From assembly GCA_035652335.1 (NCBI GenBank), contig DASRDZ010000029.1:1-5450 (forward strand): a stretch of 5,450 nucleotides of DNA, in the 5' to 3' direction. A program made the translations under genes and the position numbers. Shown here piece by piece: positions 1 through 5,163 of this stretch. The notes beneath the pieces were generated by a model that saw only the letters and a list, made by a program, of their open reading frames with translations, was not told the DNA's origin and made no database searches. Numbering within the stretch: the first letter of the stretch is position 1; each line of letters begins with the position of its first letter. This stretch comes from DASRDZ01 sp035652335 (lineage in GTDB: Bacteria > Chloroflexota > Dormibacteria > Aeolococcales > Aeolococcaceae).

Positions 1-584
1 TGGCCACCGATGAAGTTGGCCAGGGTCGCGGTGCCCACGATCAGCACCAGGGCGGTGCGCACGCCGGCGAAGATCACCGGTGCCGCCAGGGGCAGCTCGA
101 CCTGCCACAGCGACTGCCAGGCGGTCATCCCCATCCCCCGCGCCGCCTCGACCGCGGCGGGGTCGACGCCCTGCACGCCCACCATGGTGTTGCGCAGCAC
201 GGGCAGCAGCCCGTAGAGGGCGAGGGCGATCACCGAGGGCCAGAGACCGAGGCCGAGCACGTTGTAGAGCAGTACCAGCACGCCGATGCTGGGCAGCGCC
301 TGCCCCAGGTTTGCGACAGTGAAGACCAGAACCCGCAGCGGCCGGCTCGACTTGGCGACGGCGACCCCGAGCGGCACACCGACCACCGCCACCACGCCGA
401 AGGAGACGAAGACCAGCTCCAGGTGGCGGAGCACCCGATCGGTGAGGAAGGGCTGGTTGAGCACCTCGGCGTCGGTGGTGCCCCCGTTGAGCGTCTGGAA
501 GACGAGGATCGACAGCCCGACGCCCAGCACCACCGCGATGGGCAGGTACCAGACCCGCCCGCGCGACGCCGGCATGCGGGTCAC
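1..584 (-). CDS. ABC transporter permease 2, glycine betaine/choline (OpuC/ProW) type, 3' end off the left edge
   Basis: Inner-membrane subunit that would form half of the solute channel of a compatible-solute importer. About 194 residues are visible. There is an N-terminal membrane segment (about 12-30), a short outside loop (about 31-50), further membrane segments (about 55-77, 85-110, 116-132), and the cytoplasmic EAA coupling loop starting at E146 (EAARGMGM, then VELPLAAPVI), which docks on the ATPase. The stretch NLGQALPSIGVL is typical of OpuCB/OpuCD permeases. The C-terminus, including the last membrane helices, lies outside the window. The start is taken as GTG at 584, which overlaps the ATPase stop as GTGA, the same arrangement as the upstream junction. 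ATG at 575, three codons later, is the alternative. It is a paralogue of the permease at 1522-2172 and is expected to pair with it as a heterodimer. Family assignment is firm; the substrate is inferred. Confidence 0.9.
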   Translation of the reverse strand, partial: MTRMPASRGRVWYLPIAVVLGVGLSILVFQTLNGGTTDAEVLNQPFLTDRVLRHLELVFVSFGVVAVVGVPLGVAVAKSSRPLRVLVFTVANLGQALPSIGVLVLLYNVLGLGLWPSVIALALYGLLPVLRNTMVGVQGVDPAAVEAARGMGMTAWQSLWQVELPLAAPVIFAGVRTALVLIVGTATLANFIGG

Positions 585-1525
585 CGCGAGGCCGCCCGGC
601 GGATCTGCTCCGCGTCGAGGACGCCGACCACCTCCGCGCCGCGCTGCACGGCCACCCGGCCGTCGTCGCTGCGCAGCACGGCGTCGAGCGCGTCGCGCAG
701 CGAGGCCGTGTCGGGGACGCGCGCGCTCGGTGGCGCCGCCCCGTCCAGCGGCGCCAGGTCGACCGCCGAGACGGCGATCAGGCCCAGCCGGCGGACCATC
801 CGCCCCTCGCCGAGGAAGTCGCTGACGAAGGCCGAGGCGGGATGGGCGAGCAGCTCGGCCGGCGTGGCGTACTGCGCCAGCACCCCGCCCGTCTGCATCA
901 GCGCCACCCGGTCGCCCAGCTTGATCGCCTCCTCGATGTCGTGGGTGACGAAGACGATGGTCTTGCGGACCACCGTCTGCAGCCGCAGCAGCTCGTCCTG
1001 GAGCCGCTCGCGGGCGATCGGGTCGATGGCGCCGAAGGGCTCGTCCATGAGCAGCACCGGGGGGTCGACCGCCAGCGCCCGCGCCACCCCGACGCGCTGG
1101 CGCTCCCCTCCGCTGAGCTCCGCGGGCAGGCGGCGGGCGTACTGCGCCGCCGGCAGCGCGACCAGGTCGAGCAGCTCCTCGACGCGCGCGCGGATGCGCT
1201 GCCTGTCCCAGCCGCTCAGCCGGGGCACGGTGGCGACGTTGTCGGCGACCGACAGGTGCGGGAAGAGGCCGACGTGCTGGATGACGTAGCCGATCGAGCG
1301 CCGCAGCGCGTTGACGTCGCCGCTGCGGTTGTCGCGCCCGTCGATGGTGATCGTCCCCGAGGTGGGCTCGACGAGGCGGTTGATCATCTTCAGCGAGGTG
1401 GTCTTGCCGCAGCCGGACGGGCCGACCAGGACCACGATCTCACCGTCGCCGATCTCCAGCGAGAGGTCGTCGACCGCCGGCCGCCCGTCGCCGTAGCGCT
1501 TGCTGACGTGGTCGAAGACGATCAC
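581..1525 (-). CDS. ABC transporter ATP-binding protein, glycine betaine/choline (OpuCA/ProV) type
   Basis: ATPase that powers the importer from the cytoplasmic face. It has 314 residues and all nucleotide-binding motifs: Walker A GPSGCGKT (35-42), Q-loop Q83 in VIQHVGLFPH, signature LSGGERQR (137-144), Walker B LLMDEP (158-163), D-loop FGAID (164-168) and H-loop H195 in VTHD. The IQHVGLFPH and DEPFGAIDP wording is typical of the OpuCA/ProV branch. After residue 240 comes a short tail. Its last ~45 residues (about 269-312, ending GVLDAEQIRRA) look like one CBS half, whereas OpuCA usually carries two CBS units used for ionic-strength or c-di-AMP sensing. The start is GTG at 1525, which overlaps the stop of permease 1 as GTGA. 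The reading frame stays open far upstream but there runs antisense to permease 1 and the divergent gene, so it is not used. Substrate (betaine, choline or a related solute) is inferred. Confidence 0.95.
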   Translation of the reverse strand: MIVFDHVSKRYGDGRPAVDDLSLEIGDGEIVVLVGPSGCGKTTSLKMINRLVEPTSGTITIDGRDNRSGDVNALRRSIGYVIQHVGLFPHLSVADNVATVPRLSGWDRQRIRARVEELLDLVALPAAQYARRLPAELSGGERQRVGVARALAVDPPVLLMDEPFGAIDPIARERLQDELLRLQTVVRKTIVFVTHDIEEAIKLGDRVALMQTGGVLAQYATPAELLAHPASAFVSDFLGEGRMVRRLGLIAVSAVDLAPLDGAAPPSARVPDTASLRDALDAVLRSDDGRVAVQRGAEVVGVLDAEQIRRAASR

Positions 1526-2172
1526 GTCGCCGCCACCACCACGCGGCCGCGCGAGAGCAGGCGCTGCAGGCCGGCGAGGACGAGGTCGGCGAGGATGCCG
1601 ATGGCGGCGACGGGGAGCATGCCGCTGAGCAGCCGCTCCAGGGTGCCGCTGCTGCGTCCCACGGCGGAGAGGATGGGCTGGCCGAGGTCGTTGGCGCCCA
1701 CCGTGGCGCCGACGGTCGCGATGGCCACCACCATGACCGTAGCCTGGCGCAGCCCGGCGATGATCACCGGCACCGCGAGCGGCAGCTCGACGCGAGCCAG
1801 GATCTGCAGGGGGCTCATGCCCATGCCGCGCGCCGCCTCGACCACCGAGGGGTCGACGGCGAGGATGCCGGTGCGCGTGTTGCGCAGCACCGGCAGCAGG
1901 GCGTACAGGGCGAGCCCGACGACCACCGGCTGGCTGCCCAGGCCGAACCAGATGGTGAGCAGCCCGAAGAGGGCGTAGCTGGGCACGGTCAGCAGGGTGC
2001 TGGTCACCGCCAGGCTCGCCGCGGCGAAGCGCTCCCAGCGCGAGGCCAGGACCCCGAGGGCCAGGCCCACCACGGCGGCGGCCAGCATGCTGAGGCCGAC
2101 GATCTCCAGGTGGGTCGTCGTCTGGGGACCCAGGGTGTCCCAGTTGTCCGCGATGTACTGGAAGACGCTCAG
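1522..2172 (-). CDS. ABC transporter permease 1, glycine betaine/choline (OpuC/ProW) type, probable CTG start
   Basis: First gene of the importer operon and the other half of the membrane channel. From the chosen start it has 216 residues, normal for this family. It begins (M)SVFQYIADNW, followed by membrane segments at about 22-43, 50-75, 82-97, about 134-160 and near 185-205. The EAA loop starts at E112 (EAARGMGM, then VELPLAVPVIIAGLRQ) and ATVGATVGA lies downstream. The start is CTG at 2172, because it lies 7 nt after a perfect AGGAGG (2185-2180) and gives the expected N-terminus. No ATG, GTG or TTG is in frame between that site and residue 29 (ATG), which would remove most of the first helix. 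In-frame ATGs further upstream would overlap the divergent gene. The stop overlaps the ATPase GTG. The family is firm; the CTG start is likely but unproven. Confidence 0.9.
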   Translation of the reverse strand: MSVFQYIADNWDTLGPQTTTHLEIVGLSMLAAAVVGLALGVLASRWERFAAASLAVTSTLLTVPSYALFGLLTIWFGLGSQPVVVGLALYALLPVLRNTRTGILAVDPSVVEAARGMGMSPLQILARVELPLAVPVIIAGLRQATVMVVAIATVGATVGANDLGQPILSAVGRSSGTLERLLSGMLPVAAIGILADLVLAGLQRLLSRGRVVVAAT

Positions 2173-2179
2173 GTCCGGG

Positions 2180-2185
2180 CCTCCT
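2180..2185 (-). promoter_or_regulatory. Shine-Dalgarno AGGAGG of permease 1
   Basis: A perfect AGGAGG on the minus strand lies 7 nt before CTG at 2172-2170. It is the main evidence for the non-ATG start of permease 1 and probably for the translation entry point of the whole operon, since the two downstream genes are translationally coupled through GTGA overlaps. Confidence 0.75.
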
Positions 2186-2213
2186 GACGCGCGCCCCGCC
2201 GGGGTGAGGTGCC

Positions 2214-2219
2214 ATCGTA
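2214..2219 (-). promoter_or_regulatory. possible -10 box of the ABC importer operon (TACGAT)
   Basis: TACGAT on the minus strand fits the TAnnnT consensus. It would start transcription near 2207, giving a leader of about 35 nt that contains the AGGAGG. No convincing -35 was found at the right distance. It lies directly before the GTG of the divergent gene, so any regulator binding in this 52-bp gap would affect both directions. It is weak evidence taken alone. Confidence 0.3.
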
Positions 2220-2224
2220 GACGA

Positions 2225-3493
2225 GTGGGCGCTCTGAGCTGGCTGGGCTTCTGCGCGGGGGCGGCCATGGTGCTGGGCACCGTGGCCAGCGTCACCGCCA
2301 CCCTGGTGGTCCCGCGCGGGCTGCGCTCGCGGCTCACCGCCGTCGTGAGCACGGCCATCGGCGACGTCTTCCGCATGATCGCCGCGCGCCGCCCCCGCTA
2401 CGAGGACCGCGACCGCCTGCTCTCGCTGCAGGGCCCGGTGGTCCTGCTCGGCCTGATCGGCTCCTGGGTGGCCCTGATCTACCTCGGCTTCGCGCTGATG
2501 ATGTGGCCCTTCACCACCTCGCTCGTGGCCGCGCTCACCGCCGCGGGGTCGTCGATGTTCACCCTCGGCTTCGCCGTGCCCCAGGGCGCGGCGCCGACGG
2601 CGCTCACCTTCTTCGCCGCCGCCTTCGGGCTCGTGGTGGTGGCCCTGCAGATGGCCTACCTGCCCACCCTCTACGCCGCCTTCAACCGCCGCGAGACGCT
2701 GGTGACGATGCTGGAGAGCCGCGGCGGGGTGCCCTCCTGGGGCCCGGAGATCCTCGCCCGCCACGAGCTGATCGACAACGTCGCCAGCCTCGGCGACCTC
2801 TACACCCAGTGGGAGCAGTGGGCGGCCGACGTGGCCGAGACCCACACCACGTACCAGGTGCTCATCTTCTTCCGCTCACCCCACCCCCTGCGGTCGTGGA
2901 TCACCTCTCTGCTCAGCGTCCTCGACGCCGGGGCGCTGCACCTCTCGCTCAACCCGCTGAGCGCGCCGGCGCAGGCGCGGCCGTTCATGCGCATGGGCTA
3001 CATGGCGCTGCGCGAGATCGCCACGGTGATGCGCATCCCCTTCAATCCCGACCCCACGCCGGAGGACCCCGTGTCCCTGACCCGCGAGGAGTTCGACGAC
3101 GCGCTGGAGCACCTCGACGGGGTGGGCTGGCGGTCGGATCGCGAGCCCGACCAGGCGTGGGTCCACTTCCGCGGCTGGCGGGTCACCTACGAGGCGATCG
3201 CCCACGCCATCGCCGATCGCGTCGACGCGCCGCCGGCGCTGTGGTCCGGGCCGCGCCACGCCTTCGGCACGGGCAACGTCGCACCGGCGCGGCCGCCGCA
3301 CCGCTCCCCGTCGGCGGAGCGCGTCCAGGTGATGAAGATCACCCAGGCGCGGCGGCAGACGCGGCCCATGAGCGTCTCCGGGCGCAGGCGCGGGACGCGC
3401 GAGGGGGAGGAGGGCAACGGCGCGGCGCGCGAGCTGCCCCAGGAGCTGCGCGCCGAGGTGGCCGACGCCGCCGCGGAGGAGCCGCCGGACTGA
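2225..3493 (+). CDS. membrane protein with ion-channel-like TM-pore-TM core and large cytoplasmic C-terminal domain
   Basis: About 422 residues. Membrane segments are visible at about 4-29, 66-93 and 124-150. Between the last two lies a pore-loop-like stretch (97-117) ending SSMFTLGFAVP, placed and worded like the pore helix and selectivity filter of two-TM potassium channels, but TLGFA replaces TVGYG. The soluble part (about 155-370) has motifs such as RRETLVTMLESRGG, HTTYQVLIFFRSP (207-219) and WVHFRGWRVTYEA, and looks like a conserved domain that I cannot name. The final ~60 residues are charged and low in complexity (RRR, EGEEG, AAAEEPPD). The start is GTG at 2225, which gives a complete first helix; ATG at 2267 is possible but truncates it, and no clear ribosome site decides. 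It is divergent from the compatible-solute importer. The membrane protein is certain; channel function is inference. Confidence 0.85.
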   Translation: MGALSWLGFCAGAAMVLGTVASVTATLVVPRGLRSRLTAVVSTAIGDVFRMIAARRPRYEDRDRLLSLQGPVVLLGLIGSWVALIYLGFALMMWPFTTSLVAALTAAGSSMFTLGFAVPQGAAPTALTFFAAAFGLVVVALQMAYLPTLYAAFNRRETLVTMLESRGGVPSWGPEILARHELIDNVASLGDLYTQWEQWAADVAETHTTYQVLIFFRSPHPLRSWITSLLSVLDAGALHLSLNPLSAPAQARPFMRMGYMALREIATVMRIPFNPDPTPEDPVSLTREEFDDALEHLDGVGWRSDREPDQAWVHFRGWRVTYEAIAHAIADRVDAPPALWSGPRHAFGTGNVAPARPPHRSPSAERVQVMKITQARRQTRPMSVSGRRRGTREGEEGNGAARELPQELRAEVADAAAEEPPD

Positions 3494-3507
3494 CCCGCGG
3501 CGGCCTC

Positions 3508-3557
3508 GCCCGGTTGGCGGGCGTCAGGCGTCCCTGGTGGCCACTGCTCAACCGGGC
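3508..3557. terminator. inverted repeat at the convergent gene ends, candidate bidirectional terminator
   Basis: GCCCGGTTG (3508-3516) and CAACCGGGC (3549-3557) form a perfect 9-bp inverted repeat around a 32-nt spacer, which also contains the palindrome TGGCCA (3538-3543). It sits between the stop of the membrane protein (3491-3493) and the SDR gene, and its right arm covers the SDR stop codon and last codons. No T-run follows on either strand and the loop is long, so it is a candidate only. Confidence 0.35.
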
Positions 3558-4408
3558 AGGGTCTCGCCCCCGATCGGCGCGAGGACCTCGCCCGTGTAAT
3601 ACCCGGAGAGACGCTCCGACGCGAAGAAGACGTAGGACGGCGCGACGTCGTCGGGGTGCGCCGGCTCCTGCATCGGCACCTGCTTGCCGAACTTCTCGAC
3701 CTTCTCCTCCCCCATCGTCGACGGGATGAGCGGCGTCCACACCGGGCCAGGAGCCACCGCGTTGACCCGGATGCGACGGTCGACCAGCGCCTGCGCCATC
3801 GAGTACGTGAAGGCGTTGATGGCGCCCTTGGTCGCCGCGTAGTCGATGAGCTGCTTGTTGCCGCGCAGCCCGTTGATCGAGCTGGTGTTGATGACGCTTG
3901 CGCCGTCGTGCATGTGTCGCAGGGCTTCGCGCGTGGTCCAGAAGTAGCTGTAGATGTTGACGCGGAAGGTGCGGTCCCACTGCTCGGTGGTGATCTCCTC
4001 CAGCGATGCCTTGGGTTCCTGGTAGGCGACGTTGTTGACCAGGATGTCGAGCCTCTCCAGCTTCTCCACGGCGCGCTGCACCGCGGCGGCGCAGTTCTCC
4101 TCCTGGGAGAGGTCGCCGGGGATCAGCACGGCGCGGCGCCCGGCCTGCTCGACGAGCTCGGCGGTGTGGCGCGCGTCGTCGTGCTCGTCGAGGTAGGCGA
4201 TGGCGACGTCGGCGCCCTCCTTGGCGAAGGCGACGGCCACCGCCCGCCCGATGCCGGAGTCGGCTCCGGTGACCAGGGCGGCGCGGCCGTCGAGGAGGCC
4301 GCGGCCCTCGTAGTCGGCCATCTCGTCGCGCGGCGTGGGCTGCATATCGGCGGTGCGGCCCGGGTACTGCTGCTGCTGCGGGGGGAAGGTGGTCTTGCTG
4401 TCCGGCAT
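3548..4408 (-). CDS. SDR family oxidoreductase, YghA / general-stress-protein type
   Basis: Cytoplasmic NAD(P)-dependent reductase of the classical short-chain dehydrogenase family, 286 residues. Visible motifs are the cofactor loop TGADSGIG (47-54), DL at 99-100, NNVA (125-128, where most members have NNAG), the catalytic set N151, S177, Y190 and K194 (YAATK), and VNAVAPGPVWTPL (215-227). The proline/glutamine-rich leader (PPQQQQYPG, then MQPTPRDEMADYEGRG) is characteristic of the subgroup containing E. coli YghA, an NADP-dependent aldehyde reductase, and the Bacillus general stress SDRs. This leader supports the ATG at 4408 over the internal ATGs at residues 22 and 30. There is no ribosome site, but a -10-like TAGCGT ends 6 nt before the ATG, so the mRNA may be leaderless. 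It converges on the membrane protein gene. The substrate is unknown; aldehyde reduction or detoxification under stress is inferred from relatives. Confidence 0.93.
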   Translation of the reverse strand: MPDSKTTFPPQQQQYPGRTADMQPTPRDEMADYEGRGLLDGRAALVTGADSGIGRAVAVAFAKEGADVAIAYLDEHDDARHTAELVEQAGRRAVLIPGDLSQEENCAAAVQRAVEKLERLDILVNNVAYQEPKASLEEITTEQWDRTFRVNIYSYFWTTREALRHMHDGASVINTSSINGLRGNKQLIDYAATKGAINAFTYSMAQALVDRRIRVNAVAPGPVWTPLIPSTMGEEKVEKFGKQVPMQEPAHPDDVAPSYVFFASERLSGYYTGEVLAPIGGETLPG

Positions 4409-4414
4409 GCGCCC

Positions 4415-4444
4415 ACGCTAGGAGCGGCGTACCGGAACGGGCAA
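4415..4444 (-). promoter_or_regulatory. promoter of the SDR gene (TTGCCC, 18 bp, TAGCGT), probably leaderless
   Basis: On the minus strand, TTGCCC (4444-4439, four of six matches to TTGACA) is followed by an 18-bp spacer and TAGCGT (4420-4415, fits TAnnnT). Exactly six bases then separate the box from the ATG at 4408, so a normal transcription start would fall on the A of the start codon. It lies in the 40-bp gap after the upstream gene stops at 4449, so the SDR could have its own promoter although both genes point the same way. Confidence 0.5.
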
Positions 4445-4448
4445 GGCG

Positions 4449-5018
4449 TCAGCCTCGGGTCGAACCCTGCGGCTCCATCCGCCCCCTCGGCGGCACCACC
4501 TCGCCGTAGCCGGCGGCGAGCTGTGCCTGGACGCGCCCGGCCAGCTCCATGGTCTCCAGCGACAGCTCCGCGACGAGCCGGGCCGCCAGCCGGGGCCGGC
4601 AGCTCTCCTCGACCACGGCCAGCGCCTGCTCGACCGCGTGCTCCCAGCCGGCGCGCGTGGCGTGCTGCACGGCACTGAGCAGCCGCCACAGCGGCGCGCC
4701 GGTGCATCCCACGGCACGGCCGAGGCGCCGGACCGCCTCCAGCTCCGCGCCTTCGAGCGGGCGGCTGTGCGTCCAGACCGACAGGGCGACGCGCGCCGCC
4801 CCGTCGAGCCGGCGCTCCAAGGCCACGTCGCCCACCTCGAGAAGGCTGGCCAGGCCGGCGCGGCGCACCGCCGCCGACATCGCGTCGACCAGCGAGCTGC
4901 GCCGCTCCTGCAGCGCGCCCACCACCTCGGCCCGGAGCGCCATGCCCTCCCCGGGAACGGAGCTGATCGGGAGGTGGAGGACGCGCCCCATCATCCGCTC
5001 GTCGACGTCGATGCCCAT
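4449..5018 (-). CDS. small helical protein resembling an isolated PucR/RsbRD-type N-terminal sensory domain
   Basis: The 189-residue protein has no signal peptide or membrane segment and appears almost wholly helical. The segment from about 29 to 140 follows the pattern of the N-terminal helical domain found ahead of PucR/CdaR-type regulators and in RsbRD-like proteins: an early helix (RAEVVGALQERRSSLVDAM), a middle stretch with LEGAELEAVRRLGRAVG (88-104), then GAPLWRLLSAVQHATRAGWE (107-126), which matches the usual G-x-P-L-x-x-L-L-x-A pattern. No GAF domain, helix-turn-helix or STAS domain follows; the protein ends with two more helices and a short polar tail. The start is ATG at 5018, with GGGAG (5033-5029) 10 nt upstream; ATGs at residues 9 and 10 are alternatives. 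It lies 40 bp upstream of the SDR on the same strand. The coding call is good; the domain match is by eye and moderate, and function is unknown. Confidence 0.72.
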   Translation of the reverse strand: MGIDVDERMMGRVLHLPISSVPGEGMALRAEVVGALQERRSSLVDAMSAAVRRAGLASLLEVGDVALERRLDGAARVALSVWTHSRPLEGAELEAVRRLGRAVGCTGAPLWRLLSAVQHATRAGWEHAVEQALAVVEESCRPRLAARLVAELSLETMELAGRVQAQLAAGYGEVVPPRGRMEPQGSTRG

Positions 5019-5028
5019 GTGCTGTCCA

Positions 5029-5033
5029 CTCCC
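5029..5033 (-). promoter_or_regulatory. Shine-Dalgarno-like GGGAG before the 5018 start
   Basis: GGGAG on the minus strand lies 10 nt before ATG 5018. The spacing is at the long end of normal. It favours 5018 over the tandem ATGs at residues 9 and 10, whose upstream sequence has no better site. Confidence 0.45.
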
Positions 5034-5046
5034 GCAATGGCTGCCT

Positions 5047-5061
5047 GGCGCTGAAAGCGCC
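5047..5061. repeat. perfect short hairpin GGCGCT-GAA-AGCGCC
   Basis: Two 6-bp arms (5047-5052 and 5056-5061) pair perfectly around a 3-nt loop. The element lies 29 nt upstream of the start at 5018, in the 145-bp divergent gap. It could be a structure in the leader of the minus-strand gene or a small operator dyad. It has no following T-run in either direction, so it does not look like a terminator. Confidence 0.45.
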
Positions 5062-5149
5062 GCGGATCATGGCATGGGACCGCCGGCGGCGGTTGGGAGT
5101 GAATGCCAGACGTCCTTGTCACCGCCTCGGGGCACCCCCTCGCCCTTGC

Positions 5150-5155
5150 TAGCAT
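5150..5155 (+). promoter_or_regulatory. -10 box TAGCAT of the histidine phosphatase gene, probably leaderless
   Basis: TAGCAT fits the TAnnnT consensus and ends 8 nt before the GTG at 5164, so transcription would begin at or just before the start codon. No Shine-Dalgarno sequence is present before the GTG, which agrees with a leaderless transcript. No good -35 lies 16-19 bp upstream; TTGTCA at 5116-5121 is 28 bp away, too far. Confidence 0.5.
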
Positions 5156-5163
5156 CGACCTCC

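Noticed and set aside
842..1978. 378-residue plus-strand open frame
   Set aside because: It is antisense to the ATPase and permease 1, which carry complete family motifs. Its translation is Arg/Ala/Asp-rich without domains.
2206..2211. GAGGTG as ribosome site for the GTG at 2225
   Set aside because: The spacing is 13 nt, too long to rely on, so the start was chosen from the membrane-helix boundary.
1526..2845. Open minus-strand extension of the ATPase frame giving a 754-residue protein
   Set aside because: It runs antisense through permease 1 and the membrane protein, with low-complexity Arg/Gly/His/Ala/Pro sequence typical of the off-frame of GC-rich genes. The ATPase begins at the GTGA overlap.
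2503..3729. 408-residue plus-strand open frame overlapping the membrane protein
   Set aside because: It is a +1 shadow of the membrane protein, very rich in Arg and without recognisable motifs.
4366..4380. CTG/CAG-type triplet run in the SDR leader as a possible unstable repeat
   Set aside because: It is only a few units long and encodes the Gln-rich leader common to this SDR subgroup.
3656..4678. 340-residue plus-strand open frame
   Set aside because: It is antisense to the SDR gene and the small protein; its composition is that of a shadow frame.
4123..5070. 315-residue minus-strand open frame across two genes
   Set aside because: It overlaps the SDR and the small protein in another frame and contains Pro/Arg/Ser runs only.
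5116..5121. TTGTCA as -35 of the histidine phosphatase gene
   Set aside because: It lies 28 bp from the -10 box, outside the usable range.
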